Below, in pieces: positions 1 through 8,992 of a DNA stretch of 64,000 nucleotides. This stretch comes from Albidovulum sediminis (lineage in GTDB: Bacteria > Pseudomonadota > Alphaproteobacteria > Rhodobacterales > Rhodobacteraceae). Position numbers and translations under genes: made by a program. The stretch covers positions 558,001-622,000 of the forward strand of contig NZ_JAOCQF010000001.1 of assembly GCF_025380365.1 (NCBI RefSeq), read 5' to 3'. The notes under the pieces are model-generated. The model was not told the origin of the DNA and did no database searches. It worked only from the letters and a program-made list of their open reading frames with translations. Every line of letters starts with the position of its first letter. Position 1 is the stretch's first letter.

Positions 1-492
1 AAGCGCGCGGTCGAGCTGAACGTGACGCCGGAAGACCCCGACGGCCGCCCGGCCGGGACGCTGCCCGCGCTGACCACCACCGCGGCGGCGGTCCCTGCCG
101 AAGCGGCGACCGTGGAGGCCGCGGCCGAAGACCCCGCCGCCGAGGTGGCGGGCGAACCCGCCGCCGCCGATCCCGCGCTGGTCGAGGCGGGGGAGAAGGT
201 GTTCAAGAAATGCGCCGCCTGCCACAAGGTCGGCGAAGGGGCGAAGAACGGCACCGGCCCGCACCTGAACGGAGTGCTGGGCCGCACCGCGGGCACTCTC
301 GAGGGCTTCCGCTATTCCAAGGCGATGGCCGAGGCGGGGGCGGGTGGTCTGACCTGGGACGAGGCCGCGCTCAAGGCCTATCTCGAGAACCCGAAGGCCT
401 TCGTGAAGGGCACCAAGATGACCTTCGCGGGCCTGAAGTCGGAGGAGGACCGCGCCGCCATCATCGCCTATCTGGCGACACTGGCGCCCTGA
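1..492 (+). CDS. soxD: Cytochrome c, probable C-terminal part of SoxD (5' truncated by window edge)
   Basis: The reading frame is open to the first base, so the N-terminus lies outside the window. What is visible is an Ala/Pro/Glu-rich linker of about 55 residues, then a class I cytochrome c domain with the haem motif CAACH (codons near 211-225) and a likely Met axial ligand in TKMTF. Domain plus linker fits the second domain of SoxD, the dihaem cytochrome subunit of the periplasmic SoxCD sulfur dehydrogenase. The next gene is soxF, as in sox clusters. The alternative is SoxE, the small cytochrome often encoded just before soxF. Only one CxxCH is visible, so dihaem status cannot be checked. 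The cytochrome call is firm and the SoxD name is an inference. Confidence 0.62.
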   Translation, partial: KRAVELNVTPEDPDGRPAGTLPALTTTAAAVPAEAATVEAAAEDPAAEVAGEPAAADPALVEAGEKVFKKCAACHKVGEGAKNGTGPHLNGVLGRTAGTLEGFRYSKAMAEAGAGGLTWDEAALKAYLENPKAFVKGTKMTFAGLKSEEDRAAIIAYLATLAP

Positions 493-543
493 CGGGGCGG
501 GCGCATCCCGCGCCCGTCCGCAAGAGTGCAAGGGGGATCACCG

Positions 544-1806
544 ATGCGCCTGACCCGCAGGACCCTTGTCGCCGCCGGCGCATCGGCGGTCGGCCTTCTG
601 GCCGCGCCCGCCGCCTTCGGGCAGGCGCGCGCGCGTGTCGTCGTGATCGGTGGCGGCGCGGGCGGGGCGAGCGTGGCGCGCCATCTGGCGCTCTCCGCCG
701 CCGAAGCGGTCGAGGTCACGCTGGTCGAGGCCAGCCCGGTCTACACCACCTGCTTCTTCTCCAACCTCTACCTCGGCGGCCTGTTTCCCTTTGATAACCT
801 GCAATTCGGCTACGACGGCCTGACGGCTGCGGGCGTGACGGTCATCCATGACCGCGCCACCGGCGTCGACCGCGACGCGCGGACGGTTACGCTGGCGGGC
901 GGCGCGGTGCTGCCCTATGACCGCCTCGTCCTGTCGCCGGGGATCGACTTCCGCGACGGCGCCGTGCCGGGCTGGACGCTGGCCGACGCCGAGGTGATGC
1001 CCCACGCCTACAAGGCCGGGCCGCAGACCCTGCTCCTGCGCAGGATGGTGGACGCGATGCCCCAGGGCGGGCTTTTCGTGATGATCGCGCCGCCCAACCC
1101 CTACCGCTGCCCGCCCGCGCCCTATGAACGCGCCTCGATGGTCGCGCACCGGCTCCGCGCCACGAACCCGACGGCGAAGATCATGATCCTCGACCCCAAG
1201 GACAGCTTTTCCAAGCAGACACTGTTCGAGGACGGCTGGCTGAAGCATTACGACGGCATGGTAGAGTGGGTGAACCCCGAATTCGGCGGCGCCGACGTGG
1301 AGGTGCGCCCCGCCACGATGGAGGTGCTGATCGAGGGCGAGGCGCAGAAGGTCGATGTCTGCAACGTGATCCCCGCGCAGAAGGCGGGCGCCATCGCCGA
1401 TCTTGCCGGGCTGACCGACGACAGCGACTGGGCGCCCATCGACCCGGCCAGCATGCGCGCGCGGGACGATGCGGATGTCTGGGTGCTGGGCGACGCGGCG
1501 CAGGCCGCCGAGATGCCCAAGTCCGCCGTCGCCGCGCATTCGCAGGCGGGCGTGGCGGTGGCGGCGATCCTGGGCGACCTGAGTGGCCGGCCGGTTCCGC
1601 CCGCGCTTTACGTCAACACCTGCTGGTCGGCGCTGGCGCCGGACGATTCCGTCAAGGTTGGCGGCGCCTATGAGCCCGCGGCGGACCACATCGCCGCCGC
1701 CGAAAGCTTCATCAGCGCGGCGGACGAGGATGCCGAAACCCGCCGCCTGACCCATGCCGAAAGCTTCGGCTGGTATGCCGGCCTGACGGCCGAGATCTTC
1801 GGCTGA
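544..1806 (+). CDS. soxF: Sulfide dehydrogenase flavoprotein subunit (SoxF / FccB family)
   Basis: Periplasmic FAD protein of the flavocytochrome c sulfide dehydrogenase family, 420 aa from ATG 544; an in-frame GTG at 526 is passed over because AGGGGG lies at the right distance from 544. The N-terminus is a Tat-type signal (TRRTLVAAGASAVGLLAAPA). A Rossmann FAD motif follows (VVVIGGGAGG). All three family cysteines are present: Cys70 in YTTCFFSN, matching the residue that covalently holds FAD, and Cys189 (RCPPAPYERA) and Cys360 (NTCW), matching the redox-active disulfide. In known sox clusters SoxF works with a cytochrome partner and speeds sulfide or thiosulfate turnover. It follows the SoxD-like cytochrome by 51 bp. 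Confidence 0.9.
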   Translation: MRLTRRTLVAAGASAVGLLAAPAAFGQARARVVVIGGGAGGASVARHLALSAAEAVEVTLVEASPVYTTCFFSNLYLGGLFPFDNLQFGYDGLTAAGVTVIHDRATGVDRDARTVTLAGGAVLPYDRLVLSPGIDFRDGAVPGWTLADAEVMPHAYKAGPQTLLLRRMVDAMPQGGLFVMIAPPNPYRCPPAPYERASMVAHRLRATNPTAKIMILDPKDSFSKQTLFEDGWLKHYDGMVEWVNPEFGGADVEVRPATMEVLIEGEAQKVDVCNVIPAQKAGAIADLAGLTDDSDWAPIDPASMRARDDADVWVLGDAAQAAEMPKSAVAAHSQAGVAVAAILGDLSGRPVPPALYVNTCWSALAPDDSVKVGGAYEPAADHIAAAESFISAADEDAETRRLTHAESFGWYAGLTAEIFG

Positions 1807-1817
1807 CCCCCCCCCCC
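1807..1817 (+). repeat. Poly-C tract (11 C) between soxF and soxH-like gene
   Basis: Eleven consecutive C residues begin directly after the soxF TGA and end immediately before the GGAAGG ribosome binding site of the next gene. Such tracts can slip in replication or be miscounted in sequencing. Here any length change would alter only the spacer, not a reading frame. Confidence 0.7.
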
Positions 1818-1830
1818 GGAAGGACCGCCC

Positions 1831-2739
1831 ATGCTGACCCGCCGCCATTTCCTTGCCGCTTCCTCCGCCCTCATGGCCAGCCCCGTGACCCGCCTCTGGG
1901 CGGCGAGCACGCTCGACCTTGGCGGGGCGCGGCTCGACACGCTCTCGGACGGCAACCTGGTCCTGCCCGGCGACTTCATCCTCGGCGGCATGCCGCAGGC
2001 GGAGATGGAGGCGATCGTCGGGAAATACGGCCTGCCGATCGACCGGCTGACGCCGCCCTGCAACGTCACGCTCTGGCGCGACGGCACCAACACCGTCCTT
2101 TTCGACGCCGGCTCCGGCCCGGACTTCCAGCCCACCGCCGGCAAGCTCGCGGAGGCGATGGAGGCGATGGGGCTGACGGTCGAGGAGGTGACCCATGTCG
2201 TCTTCACCCATGGCCATCCCGATCACCTCTGGGGGCTTCTGGACGAATTCGACGAGCCAGTGTTCCCGAATGCCGAACACGCCATCGGCGCGGCGGAGTT
2301 CGATTACTGGACCGACCCGGACACCGTGAACACCATCGGCGAGGCGCGCACCGCCTTTGCCGTCGGCGCGGCCCGGCGACTTGCGGTGATCGCCGACCAC
2401 GTCCGCCGTCTGGCCGACGGGGAGGAGGTGCTTCCCGGCCTGACGGCGCGCCTGACGGCGGGGCACACGCCGGGTCACCTGTCCTTCGACCTTGACGGCG
2501 GGCCGGTGCCGGTCAGCATCCTTGGCGATGCGATCGGCAACCACCACGTCGCGTTCGAACGCCCGGACTGGGCATCGGGGTCCGACCAGGACAGGGACAT
2601 GGCCGCCGCGACGCGGGTGGCGCTGTTGGACCGGATCGTTGCCGAGGGGCGGGTGATCGCCGGCTTCCATCTGCCCGAGGGCGGGATCGGCCGGGTGGAA
2701 CGGGCCGAAGCGGGCTACCGCTTTGCCGCCGAAGTCTAG
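1831..2739 (+). CDS. Secreted metallo-beta-lactamase-fold hydrolase, SoxH-like
   Basis: 302 aa protein with an N-terminal export signal (LTRRHFLAASSALMASP, Tat-like twin Arg) and a metallo-beta-lactamase fold. The zinc motif THGHPDH has His127, His129, Asp131 and His132. A further metal-ligand region is GHTPGHLSFDLDGG, and GDAIGNHH may complete the binuclear site. SoxH of Paracoccus-type sox clusters is a hydrolase of this fold encoded after soxF; it is not essential for thiosulfate oxidation and its substrate is unknown. The gene starts 24 bp after soxF with GGAAGG before ATG 1831, so it is probably cotranscribed. Its stop shares the CTAG at 2736-2739 with the convergent transporter gene. 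MBL fold is sure; SoxH orthology rests on position. Confidence 0.75.
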   Translation: MLTRRHFLAASSALMASPVTRLWAASTLDLGGARLDTLSDGNLVLPGDFILGGMPQAEMEAIVGKYGLPIDRLTPPCNVTLWRDGTNTVLFDAGSGPDFQPTAGKLAEAMEAMGLTVEEVTHVVFTHGHPDHLWGLLDEFDEPVFPNAEHAIGAAEFDYWTDPDTVNTIGEARTAFAVGAARRLAVIADHVRRLADGEEVLPGLTARLTAGHTPGHLSFDLDGGPVPVSILGDAIGNHHVAFERPDWASGSDQDRDMAAATRVALLDRIVAEGRVIAGFHLPEGGIGRVERAEAGYRFAAEV

Positions 2740-3797
2740 GCCGCGACCAGCCGGGCGCGCTGATCGACGACAAGGTCGGTCAGCATCGCGCCGATCCACA
2801 TGCAGAAAAGCGCGAGCCACGCGGTCGCGGCAAAGATCGACCCGCCGGTGACGCCCGCGCCGATGGCGCAGCCGCCCGCCAGCATGGCGCCGAAGCCCAT
2901 CAGGACCGCCCCGGTCATCGCGCGGCGCATCTGGCTTTCGCCGTCGAATCCCTGGAAGTGCAGCCCGCCCTTCAGCGCCGCCGACACCAGCGCGCCCGCG
3001 AAGACGCCCGGCACCAGCCCGATGTCGAAGTCGAGCGCGGGGCTCTCGGTCAGGAAGAACATCAACGTGTCGGCCGACGGACCGGAGAACGAGGCGGAGG
3101 TGACGCTGACCGGATCGAAGGCGACCTGCGCCAGCGAATGGGTCAGCACCCAGCCAAGCGCCACAGCGAAGCCCACGCCCGAGGCGAAGACCAGCCGCGA
3201 CCAGCCAAGGCCGTTGCGGAACGCAAGCCACAGCGACAGCGCGGCGATGGCAAGCCCGAGGGCAAGTCCCGAGACGTCGGGCAGGCCAAGCGCGCTGACC
3301 AGATCGACGTTGCGCCCCCCCGGCGTGACCCAGAGTGCCGCAAGCCATTGGCGCAGGGGGGCCAGCCAGCCATGGCGGGCCATCTGCGCGGCGACCGCGA
3401 AGATCAGCCCCGCCACCACCGAACGCAGGTTCCCGGTCGCCGCCAGCACCAGAAGCCGGCCCGAACAGCCGCGCGCCAGAACCATACCCGCGCCGAACAT
3501 CAGCCCGCCGATGATCGCCCCGGACCACGACCCGGCAATCGCCATCATCCGCGCGTCCTCGGGGCGGAACAGGCCAAGGTGGCGTGCGCCCTGCACCCAG
3601 ATCACGGCGGTGGAGAAGGTCAGGAGCCAGACCGCCATGCGTTCGCCAAGCTGTCCGCGCGCGAACTCGACCGCCGCCGCGCGCAGGCAGAAGGCCGAGC
3701 GTTCGGCGGCAAAGCCGAAGACCGCGCCGGTCGCGAGGCCGAGCAGTGCCGCCAGCAGCGGTTCCTCGAAGATGTCGAGAATGGCGGTCAGGTCCAT
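2736..3797 (-). CDS. YeeE/YedE (DUF395) family sulfur-compound transporter, SoxT-like
   Basis: 353 aa integral membrane protein. ATG 3797 is chosen because GAGGAGG precedes it; the frame is open further upstream but without family similarity. Two halves each carry a conserved Cys-containing motif: AERSAFCLRAA and ARGCSGRLLVLAATGN, then GGCAIGAGVTGGSIFA near the C-terminus, typical of this family. Characterised members import thiosulfate or feed sulfur to cytoplasmic enzymes; SoxT paralogues accompany sox operons in alphaproteobacteria. It is convergent with the sox genes and lies 55 bp downstream of mtlK on the same strand. An FNR-type palindrome overlaps the mtlK stop codon (3843-3856) and may give it its own promoter. 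Family is firm; substrate is inferred from context. Confidence 0.8.
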   Translation of the reverse strand: MDLTAILDIFEEPLLAALLGLATGAVFGFAAERSAFCLRAAAVEFARGQLGERMAVWLLTFSTAVIWVQGARHLGLFRPEDARMMAIAGSWSGAIIGGLMFGAGMVLARGCSGRLLVLAATGNLRSVVAGLIFAVAAQMARHGWLAPLRQWLAALWVTPGGRNVDLVSALGLPDVSGLALGLAIAALSLWLAFRNGLGWSRLVFASGVGFAVALGWVLTHSLAQVAFDPVSVTSASFSGPSADTLMFFLTESPALDFDIGLVPGVFAGALVSAALKGGLHFQGFDGESQMRRAMTGAVLMGFGAMLAGGCAIGAGVTGGSIFAATAWLALFCMWIGAMLTDLVVDQRARLVAA

Positions 3798-3842
3798 GGG
3801 CGCCTCCTCGCTTGGGCCTACGGCCGCGGGAGGGGGGGCGCC

Positions 3843-3856
3843 TTGATCTGGATCAG
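3843..3856. promoter_or_regulatory. Candidate FNR/FnrL/FixK-type binding site
   Basis: TTGAT-CTGG-ATCAG matches the FNR-family consensus TTGAT-N4-ATCAA at nine of ten fixed positions. It overlaps the mtlK stop codon and its centre is about 47 bp before the ATG of the YeeE/YedE gene, where an activator site could serve that gene. Binding is an inference from the motif alone. Confidence 0.45.
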
Positions 3857-5325
3857 GCCGCGGCGATGTAGGCCGAGAGCACCGGGCGGACCCCCTCGGA
3901 CCAGAGCCGTCCCAGCGCCGCCTCGAAGGCCGCGGCAAAGCGCTCGTCCTGCCCAAGGTCGCCGAAGATGCGCGCATGGCCAAGGAAGGCCTGCGCGTCT
4001 CCCCGCGCCGCCAGCGCCCGCGCCTTCAGCCCGGCGTGGTCGTCGTCGTTGGGCGGGATCGCGTGGCCGGCCTCGTCGGTCCCCGCGCAATAGCGGCACC
4101 AGAGCGCCACCTCGAGCGCGAGGCCCGCGATCGGCCGCCCGGCGGAGAGCGCATCGCGCAGCGTCGGCAGGATGAACTTCGGCTGCCGGTTCGATCCGTC
4201 GAGGCAGAGCCGCGGGATCGTGTCGCCGACACGCGGGTTCGAGAAGCGCTCGATGATCTTGTCCCGATAAGCCTGGTAGTCGACCCCGGCGATGGGGGCG
4301 AGGGTCGGGATGATCTCGCGCCGCTCCAGAGCATCGAGCCAGGCGCGGATCAGCGGGTCGGCCATGGCGTCGTGGACGAAATGGTGGCCGATCAGCGCGG
4401 AAGGGTAGGCGATGGCCGCGTGCCCGCCGTTCAGGATGCGCAGCTTCATCAGCTCATAGGGCGCGACATCGGTGACGAATTCGGCGCCGACCGCCTCCAG
4501 CGCGGGGCGGCCTTGCGGGAAATGGTCCTCCAGCACCCATTGACGGAACGGCTCGCACACCACTGGGGCGGCATCGACAAGGCCGAATGTGTCTGCCACC
4601 ATCGCACGTTCGCGGTCCGAGGTCGCGGGCGTGATGCAGTCGACCATGGAGTTCGGGAAGGCGACGTTCGCCGCGATCCAGTCGGCCAGGCCCGGGTCCG
4701 ACAGGCGGGCAAGCCCGATGACGGTGCGGGCCGCGACATGGCCGTTTTCGGGCAGGTTGTCGCAGGACATGACGGTGAAGGGCCGGGTCCCCGCGTCCCT
4801 GCGGCGGCGGAGCGCCAGCACGATCATGCCGAAGACGCTCTGCGGCGCATCGGGCGTGGCCGCATCGCGCGCCATGTCGGGATGGGCGGCGTCGAAGCCG
4901 CCGGTCAGCGCGTCGACGTAATATCCCCCCTCGGTGATGGTCAGCGAGACGATGCGGATCGCCGGGTCGGCCATCGCGGCGACGGTCGCGGGCGGGTCGA
5001 CCGGCACGAAATCGGTCATCGAGCCGATGACGCGCGCGTTCAGCCCCGCGGGGTCAAGCTCGACCACCGTGGTCAGCCAGTCCTGAGCAGCCAGCCGCTC
5101 GCGCATCGCCGCGTCCCCGGCCCGGACGCCCGCGCCGCGGATCGCCCAGTCGTGATCGTGGCCCAGTGCGAACAGCCGGTCGAGGTAATGGGCCATGTGC
5201 GCGCGGTGGAAGTTGCCGACCCCCACATGCAGGATGCCGGGGCGCAGGGAAGACCGGTCGTAGCCGGGTGCCGCGACGCCCGCGGGCAGATGGGCAAGGG
5301 CGGCAGCGTTCAGGTGCAGTGTCAT
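3853..5325 (-). CDS. mtlK: Mannitol 2-dehydrogenase
   Basis: 490 aa long-chain NAD-dependent polyol dehydrogenase that oxidises D-mannitol (and often D-arabitol or D-sorbitol) to the ketose. The N-terminal Rossmann segment shows ILHVGVGNFHRAHMAHYLD, the signature start of the mannitol dehydrogenase family. The C-terminal domain has the family signature around LKIRILNGGHAAIAYPS-like residues (here MKLRILNGGHAAIAYPS) followed by a lysine-bearing helix. ATG 5325 overlaps the smoS stop as ATGA, so the two are translationally coupled, and it is the last gene of the smo polyol operon. Length is usual for the family (about 480-490 aa). Confidence 0.92.
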   Translation of the reverse strand: MTLHLNAAALAHLPAGVAAPGYDRSSLRPGILHVGVGNFHRAHMAHYLDRLFALGHDHDWAIRGAGVRAGDAAMRERLAAQDWLTTVVELDPAGLNARVIGSMTDFVPVDPPATVAAMADPAIRIVSLTITEGGYYVDALTGGFDAAHPDMARDAATPDAPQSVFGMIVLALRRRRDAGTRPFTVMSCDNLPENGHVAARTVIGLARLSDPGLADWIAANVAFPNSMVDCITPATSDRERAMVADTFGLVDAAPVVCEPFRQWVLEDHFPQGRPALEAVGAEFVTDVAPYELMKLRILNGGHAAIAYPSALIGHHFVHDAMADPLIRAWLDALERREIIPTLAPIAGVDYQAYRDKIIERFSNPRVGDTIPRLCLDGSNRQPKFILPTLRDALSAGRPIAGLALEVALWCRYCAGTDEAGHAIPPNDDDHAGLKARALAARGDAQAFLGHARIFGDLGQDERFAAAFEAALGRLWSEGVRPVLSAYIAAA

Positions 5326-6094
5326 CAGCTCATCCAGTTCCCGCCGTCGACGTTGTAGGTCTGCGCGACGATGTAGCGGGCCTCGTCCGTGGCGAGGAAG
5401 ATCGCCATGCCGGTCAGATCCTCGGCCACGCCCATGCGTCCGAAGGGCACCGCCGCGCCGACCTCGCGCTTCTTCTGGCCCGGCGCCTTGCCCTCGTATT
5501 GCGCGAAGAAGGCGTCGACGCCGTCCCAATGCTCCCCGTCCACCACGCCGGGCGCGATGGCGTTCACGTTGATCCCGTGCGCGATCAGGTTCAGCCCGGC
5601 CGACTGGGTCAGGCTGATGACCGCGGCCTTGGAGGCGCAGTAAACCGCGACAAGGCTTTCGCCGCGCCGGCCGGCCTGGCTGGCCATGTTGATGATCTTT
5701 CCGCCGCGTCCCCGTGCGATCATGCCCTTCGCCACCGCCTGCAGGGTGAAGAGCGTGCCCGCGACGTTGACCGCGAAGATGCGGTCGTAGTCGGTGCGGG
5801 TGATCTCGACAATCGGGGCGGCGGAGAAGAGGGCCGCGTTGTTGATCAGGATGTCGATGCCGCCGAAGGCCGCCTCGACCGCGGCGACGGCGGCTTCGAT
5901 GCTGGCCTGGTCGGTCACGTCCATCCGCACCGCCATGGCGGCGGGGCCGATCCCCGCCGCGGCCGCCGCTGCGGCGTCGTGGTTGATGTCGGCGATGGCC
6001 ACCCGCGCGCCTTCGGCCGCATAGGCCTGGGCAAAGGCAAGGCCGATGCCGCGCGCCGCCCCCGTGATCAGCGCCGTCTTCCCGTCTAGCCGTC

Positions 6095-6098
<4 letters not shown>
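5325..6098 (-). CDS. smoS: Sorbitol (L-iditol 2-) dehydrogenase, SDR family
   Basis: 257 aa classical short-chain dehydrogenase. It has the NAD-binding motif TGAARGIG near residues 13-20, NNAA in [11 protein letters not shown], the catalytic Ser in [11 protein letters not shown] and the YCASKAA active site (Tyr-x-x-x-Lys). SmoS of Rhodobacter sphaeroides and Sinorhizobium oxidises sorbitol to fructose and galactitol to tagatose. The gene overlaps smoK upstream by 4 bp and mtlK downstream by 1 bp, so it sits inside one transcription unit with the polyol importer. The SDR class is certain; the substrate follows from the strongly conserved operon context. Confidence 0.88.
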
Positions 6099-7099
<1,001 letters not shown>

Positions 7100-7109
7100 G
7101 TCGTGTTCC

Positions 7110-7940
7110 CTATTTGACGGCGCCGAAGGTCAGGCCGCGCACAAGCTGCTTCTGGCTGAACCATCCCATGATCAGGATGGGCGCGATGGCCATCGTCGAG
7201 GCGGCGGAAAGCTTGGCGTAGAAAAGGCCCTCGGGGCTTGAATAGCTGGCGATGAAGGCGGTCAGTGGTGCCGCCTTCGCGGCGGTCAGGTTCAGCGTCC
7301 AGAACGCCTCGTTCCAGGCTAGGATGATGTTGAGAAGCACGGTCGAGGCGATCCCCGGCACCGCCATCGGCGTGAGGACGTAAAGGATCTCCTCGCGAAG
7401 GCCCGCGCCGTCCATCCGCGCGGCCTCGAGGATCTCGGCCGGGATTTCCTTGAAGTAGGTGTAGAGCATCCAGATGATGATCGGCAGGTTGATCATCATC
7501 AGCACGAAGACGAGGCCCGACCGCGTGTCGAGAAGCCCGAAGTCGCGGAACATCAGGTAGAAGGGCACCAGCACCCCGACCGGCGGCAGCATCTTTGTCG
7601 AGAGCATCCACATCAGCACGTCCTTCGTCCGCCGGCCCGGCACGAAGGCCATCGACCAGGCGGCGGGGATCGCGATGACAAGGCCGAGAAGCGTCGATCC
7701 GACCGAGATCGTGACCGAGTTCAGGAAGTGCTTGAAGTAGTCCGACCGCTCCTGCACCGTGGCGTAGCTTTCCGCCGTCCAGGCCGAGGTCAGCACCTCG
7801 ATCGGCGTGCGGATCGCGTCGCCCTCGGACTTGAAGCTGAGGATGACGATCCACAGGATCGGGAAGAAGATCAGGACGCCGACGGTCCAGGCGGCGGCGG
7901 TGGTCAGGGCCTTGCGGCGGGGGGTGACGGCACGGGCCAT
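7110..7940 (-). CDS. smoG: Polyol ABC transporter permease subunit
   Basis: 276 aa permease of the MalG type with about six membrane segments. The EAA coupling loop reads [20 protein letters not shown], the contact to the ATPase SmoK. ATG 7940 has GGGAGAAG at good spacing; an in-frame GTG at 7955 would overlap the smoF stop and is the alternative start. It pairs with SmoF to form the channel of the sorbitol/mannitol importer. Confidence 0.9.
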   Translation of the reverse strand: MARAVTPRRKALTTAAAWTVGVLIFFPILWIVILSFKSEGDAIRTPIEVLTSAWTAESYATVQERSDYFKHFLNSVTISVGSTLLGLVIAIPAAWSMAFVPGRRTKDVLMWMLSTKMLPPVGVLVPFYLMFRDFGLLDTRSGLVFVLMMINLPIIIWMLYTYFKEIPAEILEAARMDGAGLREEILYVLTPMAVPGIASTVLLNIILAWNEAFWTLNLTAAKAAPLTAFIASYSSPEGLFYAKLSAASTMAIAPILIMGWFSQKQLVRGLTFGAVK

Positions 7941-7951
7941 GGGCTTCTCCC

Positions 7952-8824
7952 TCACGCGTCCAGGTTCTTGCCGATCATCCGCATCAGGAAGATCGCGACG
8001 ATGTTTGCCAGCACGATGGCGACGACACCCCCCGCCGATCCGCCGCCCACGTCGAACTGCAGCAGCGACTGGACGTAGATCAGGTAGGTGAGGTTGGTGG
8101 AGGCCGTGCCCGGCCCGCCGTTGGTGGTGACGAGGATCTCGGCGAAGACCGACAGAAGGAAGATCGTCTGGATCAGGATCACCACGGTGATCGCGCGCGC
8201 CAGATGCGGCAGGACGATGAACCAGAAGCGCTTCAGGGGCGGCGCGCCGTCCATCTCGGCGGCCTCAAGCTGCTCGCTGTCGAGCGACTGGAGCGCGGTC
8301 AGCAGGATGAGCGTCGCGAAGGGCAGCCACTGCCAGCTCACGATCCAGATGATCGAGGCGAGCGGCGCCTGCGACAGGAAGTCGTAGGGCTGAAGCCCCA
8401 GCGCCTTGGCGATATGGGCGAAGATGCCGTTGACCGGGTTCATGAACATGTTCTTCCACACCAGCGCCGAGACGGTGGGCATGACGAAGAAGGGTGCGAT
8501 GACCAGGATGCGCACGACCCCCTGGCCCCAGATCGGCTGATCGAGCAGCAGGGCCAGAAGGATGCCCCCGGTCACGGTGATGAGGAGGACGCCGCCGACC
8601 AGAAGCAGCGTGTTCCAGATTGCGTCGAAGAAGGCGGGATCGGTCAGGAAGAAGCGGTAGTTGGTCAGCCCCGTCCACTCCTCCATCCCCGGCATCAGGA
8701 GGTTGTAGCGCAGGAACGAGAAGTAGAGCGTCATCGCGAGCGGAACGATCATCCAGCCCAGAAGCAGGATCACGGCGGGCGAGATCATCAGGCGGGCGGC
8801 GGAGCGGGAAGCTTTCGTGGCCAT
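7952..8824 (-). CDS. smoF: Polyol ABC transporter permease subunit
   Basis: 290 aa permease of the MalF type, with hydrophobic segments throughout and an EAA loop around LEAAEMDGAPPLKRFWFIVL. ATG 8824 is preceded by GAGGATCACC; a longer in-frame start at 8857 lacks this support. It follows smoE after a 168 bp spacer that contains short GC hairpins, a common arrangement in which the binding protein is made in excess of the membrane subunits. Confidence 0.9.
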   Translation of the reverse strand: MATKASRSAARLMISPAVILLLGWMIVPLAMTLYFSFLRYNLLMPGMEEWTGLTNYRFFLTDPAFFDAIWNTLLLVGGVLLITVTGGILLALLLDQPIWGQGVVRILVIAPFFVMPTVSALVWKNMFMNPVNGIFAHIAKALGLQPYDFLSQAPLASIIWIVSWQWLPFATLILLTALQSLDSEQLEAAEMDGAPPLKRFWFIVLPHLARAITVVILIQTIFLLSVFAEILVTTNGGPGTASTNLTYLIYVQSLLQFDVGGGSAGGVVAIVLANIVAIFLMRMIGKNLDA

Positions 8825-8992
8825 CGGTGATCCTCGGCTGAAGTCGGCGGGTGACATCGGGCGGGCCGTCGCCCCGAAGGGCCGGCGCGCGAAGCCTGTG
8901 CCAATTCCTGACGGTTGGATAGGGCGCGGTCGCGCCGGAGGGGAAGGGGGCCGCCCCCCAAGGGAAAGGGACGGCCCGGGGTCCGGGAGGAC
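8825..8992 (-). other. smoE-smoF intercistronic spacer with short stem-loops
   Basis: No gene is visible in these 168 bp. There is a self-complementary GGCGCG-GT-CGCGCC at 8923-8936 and a GCCC-CGAA-GGGC element at 8871-8882, which in the minus-strand RNA is closed by a UUCG loop. Inference: such structures often stabilise the binding-protein part of the message or partly terminate it. Confidence 0.4.

Noticed and set aside
538-3528. A 996-codon open frame on the minus strand antisense to soxF and the soxH-like gene
   Set aside because: It has Arg/Gly/His-rich composition with no family motif and lies over strong plus-strand genes. Such frames are common artefacts of high G+C.
4180-4200. GGTTCGATCC resembling a tRNA T-loop
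   Set aside because: It lies inside mtlK and no acceptor or anticodon stem can be folded around it.
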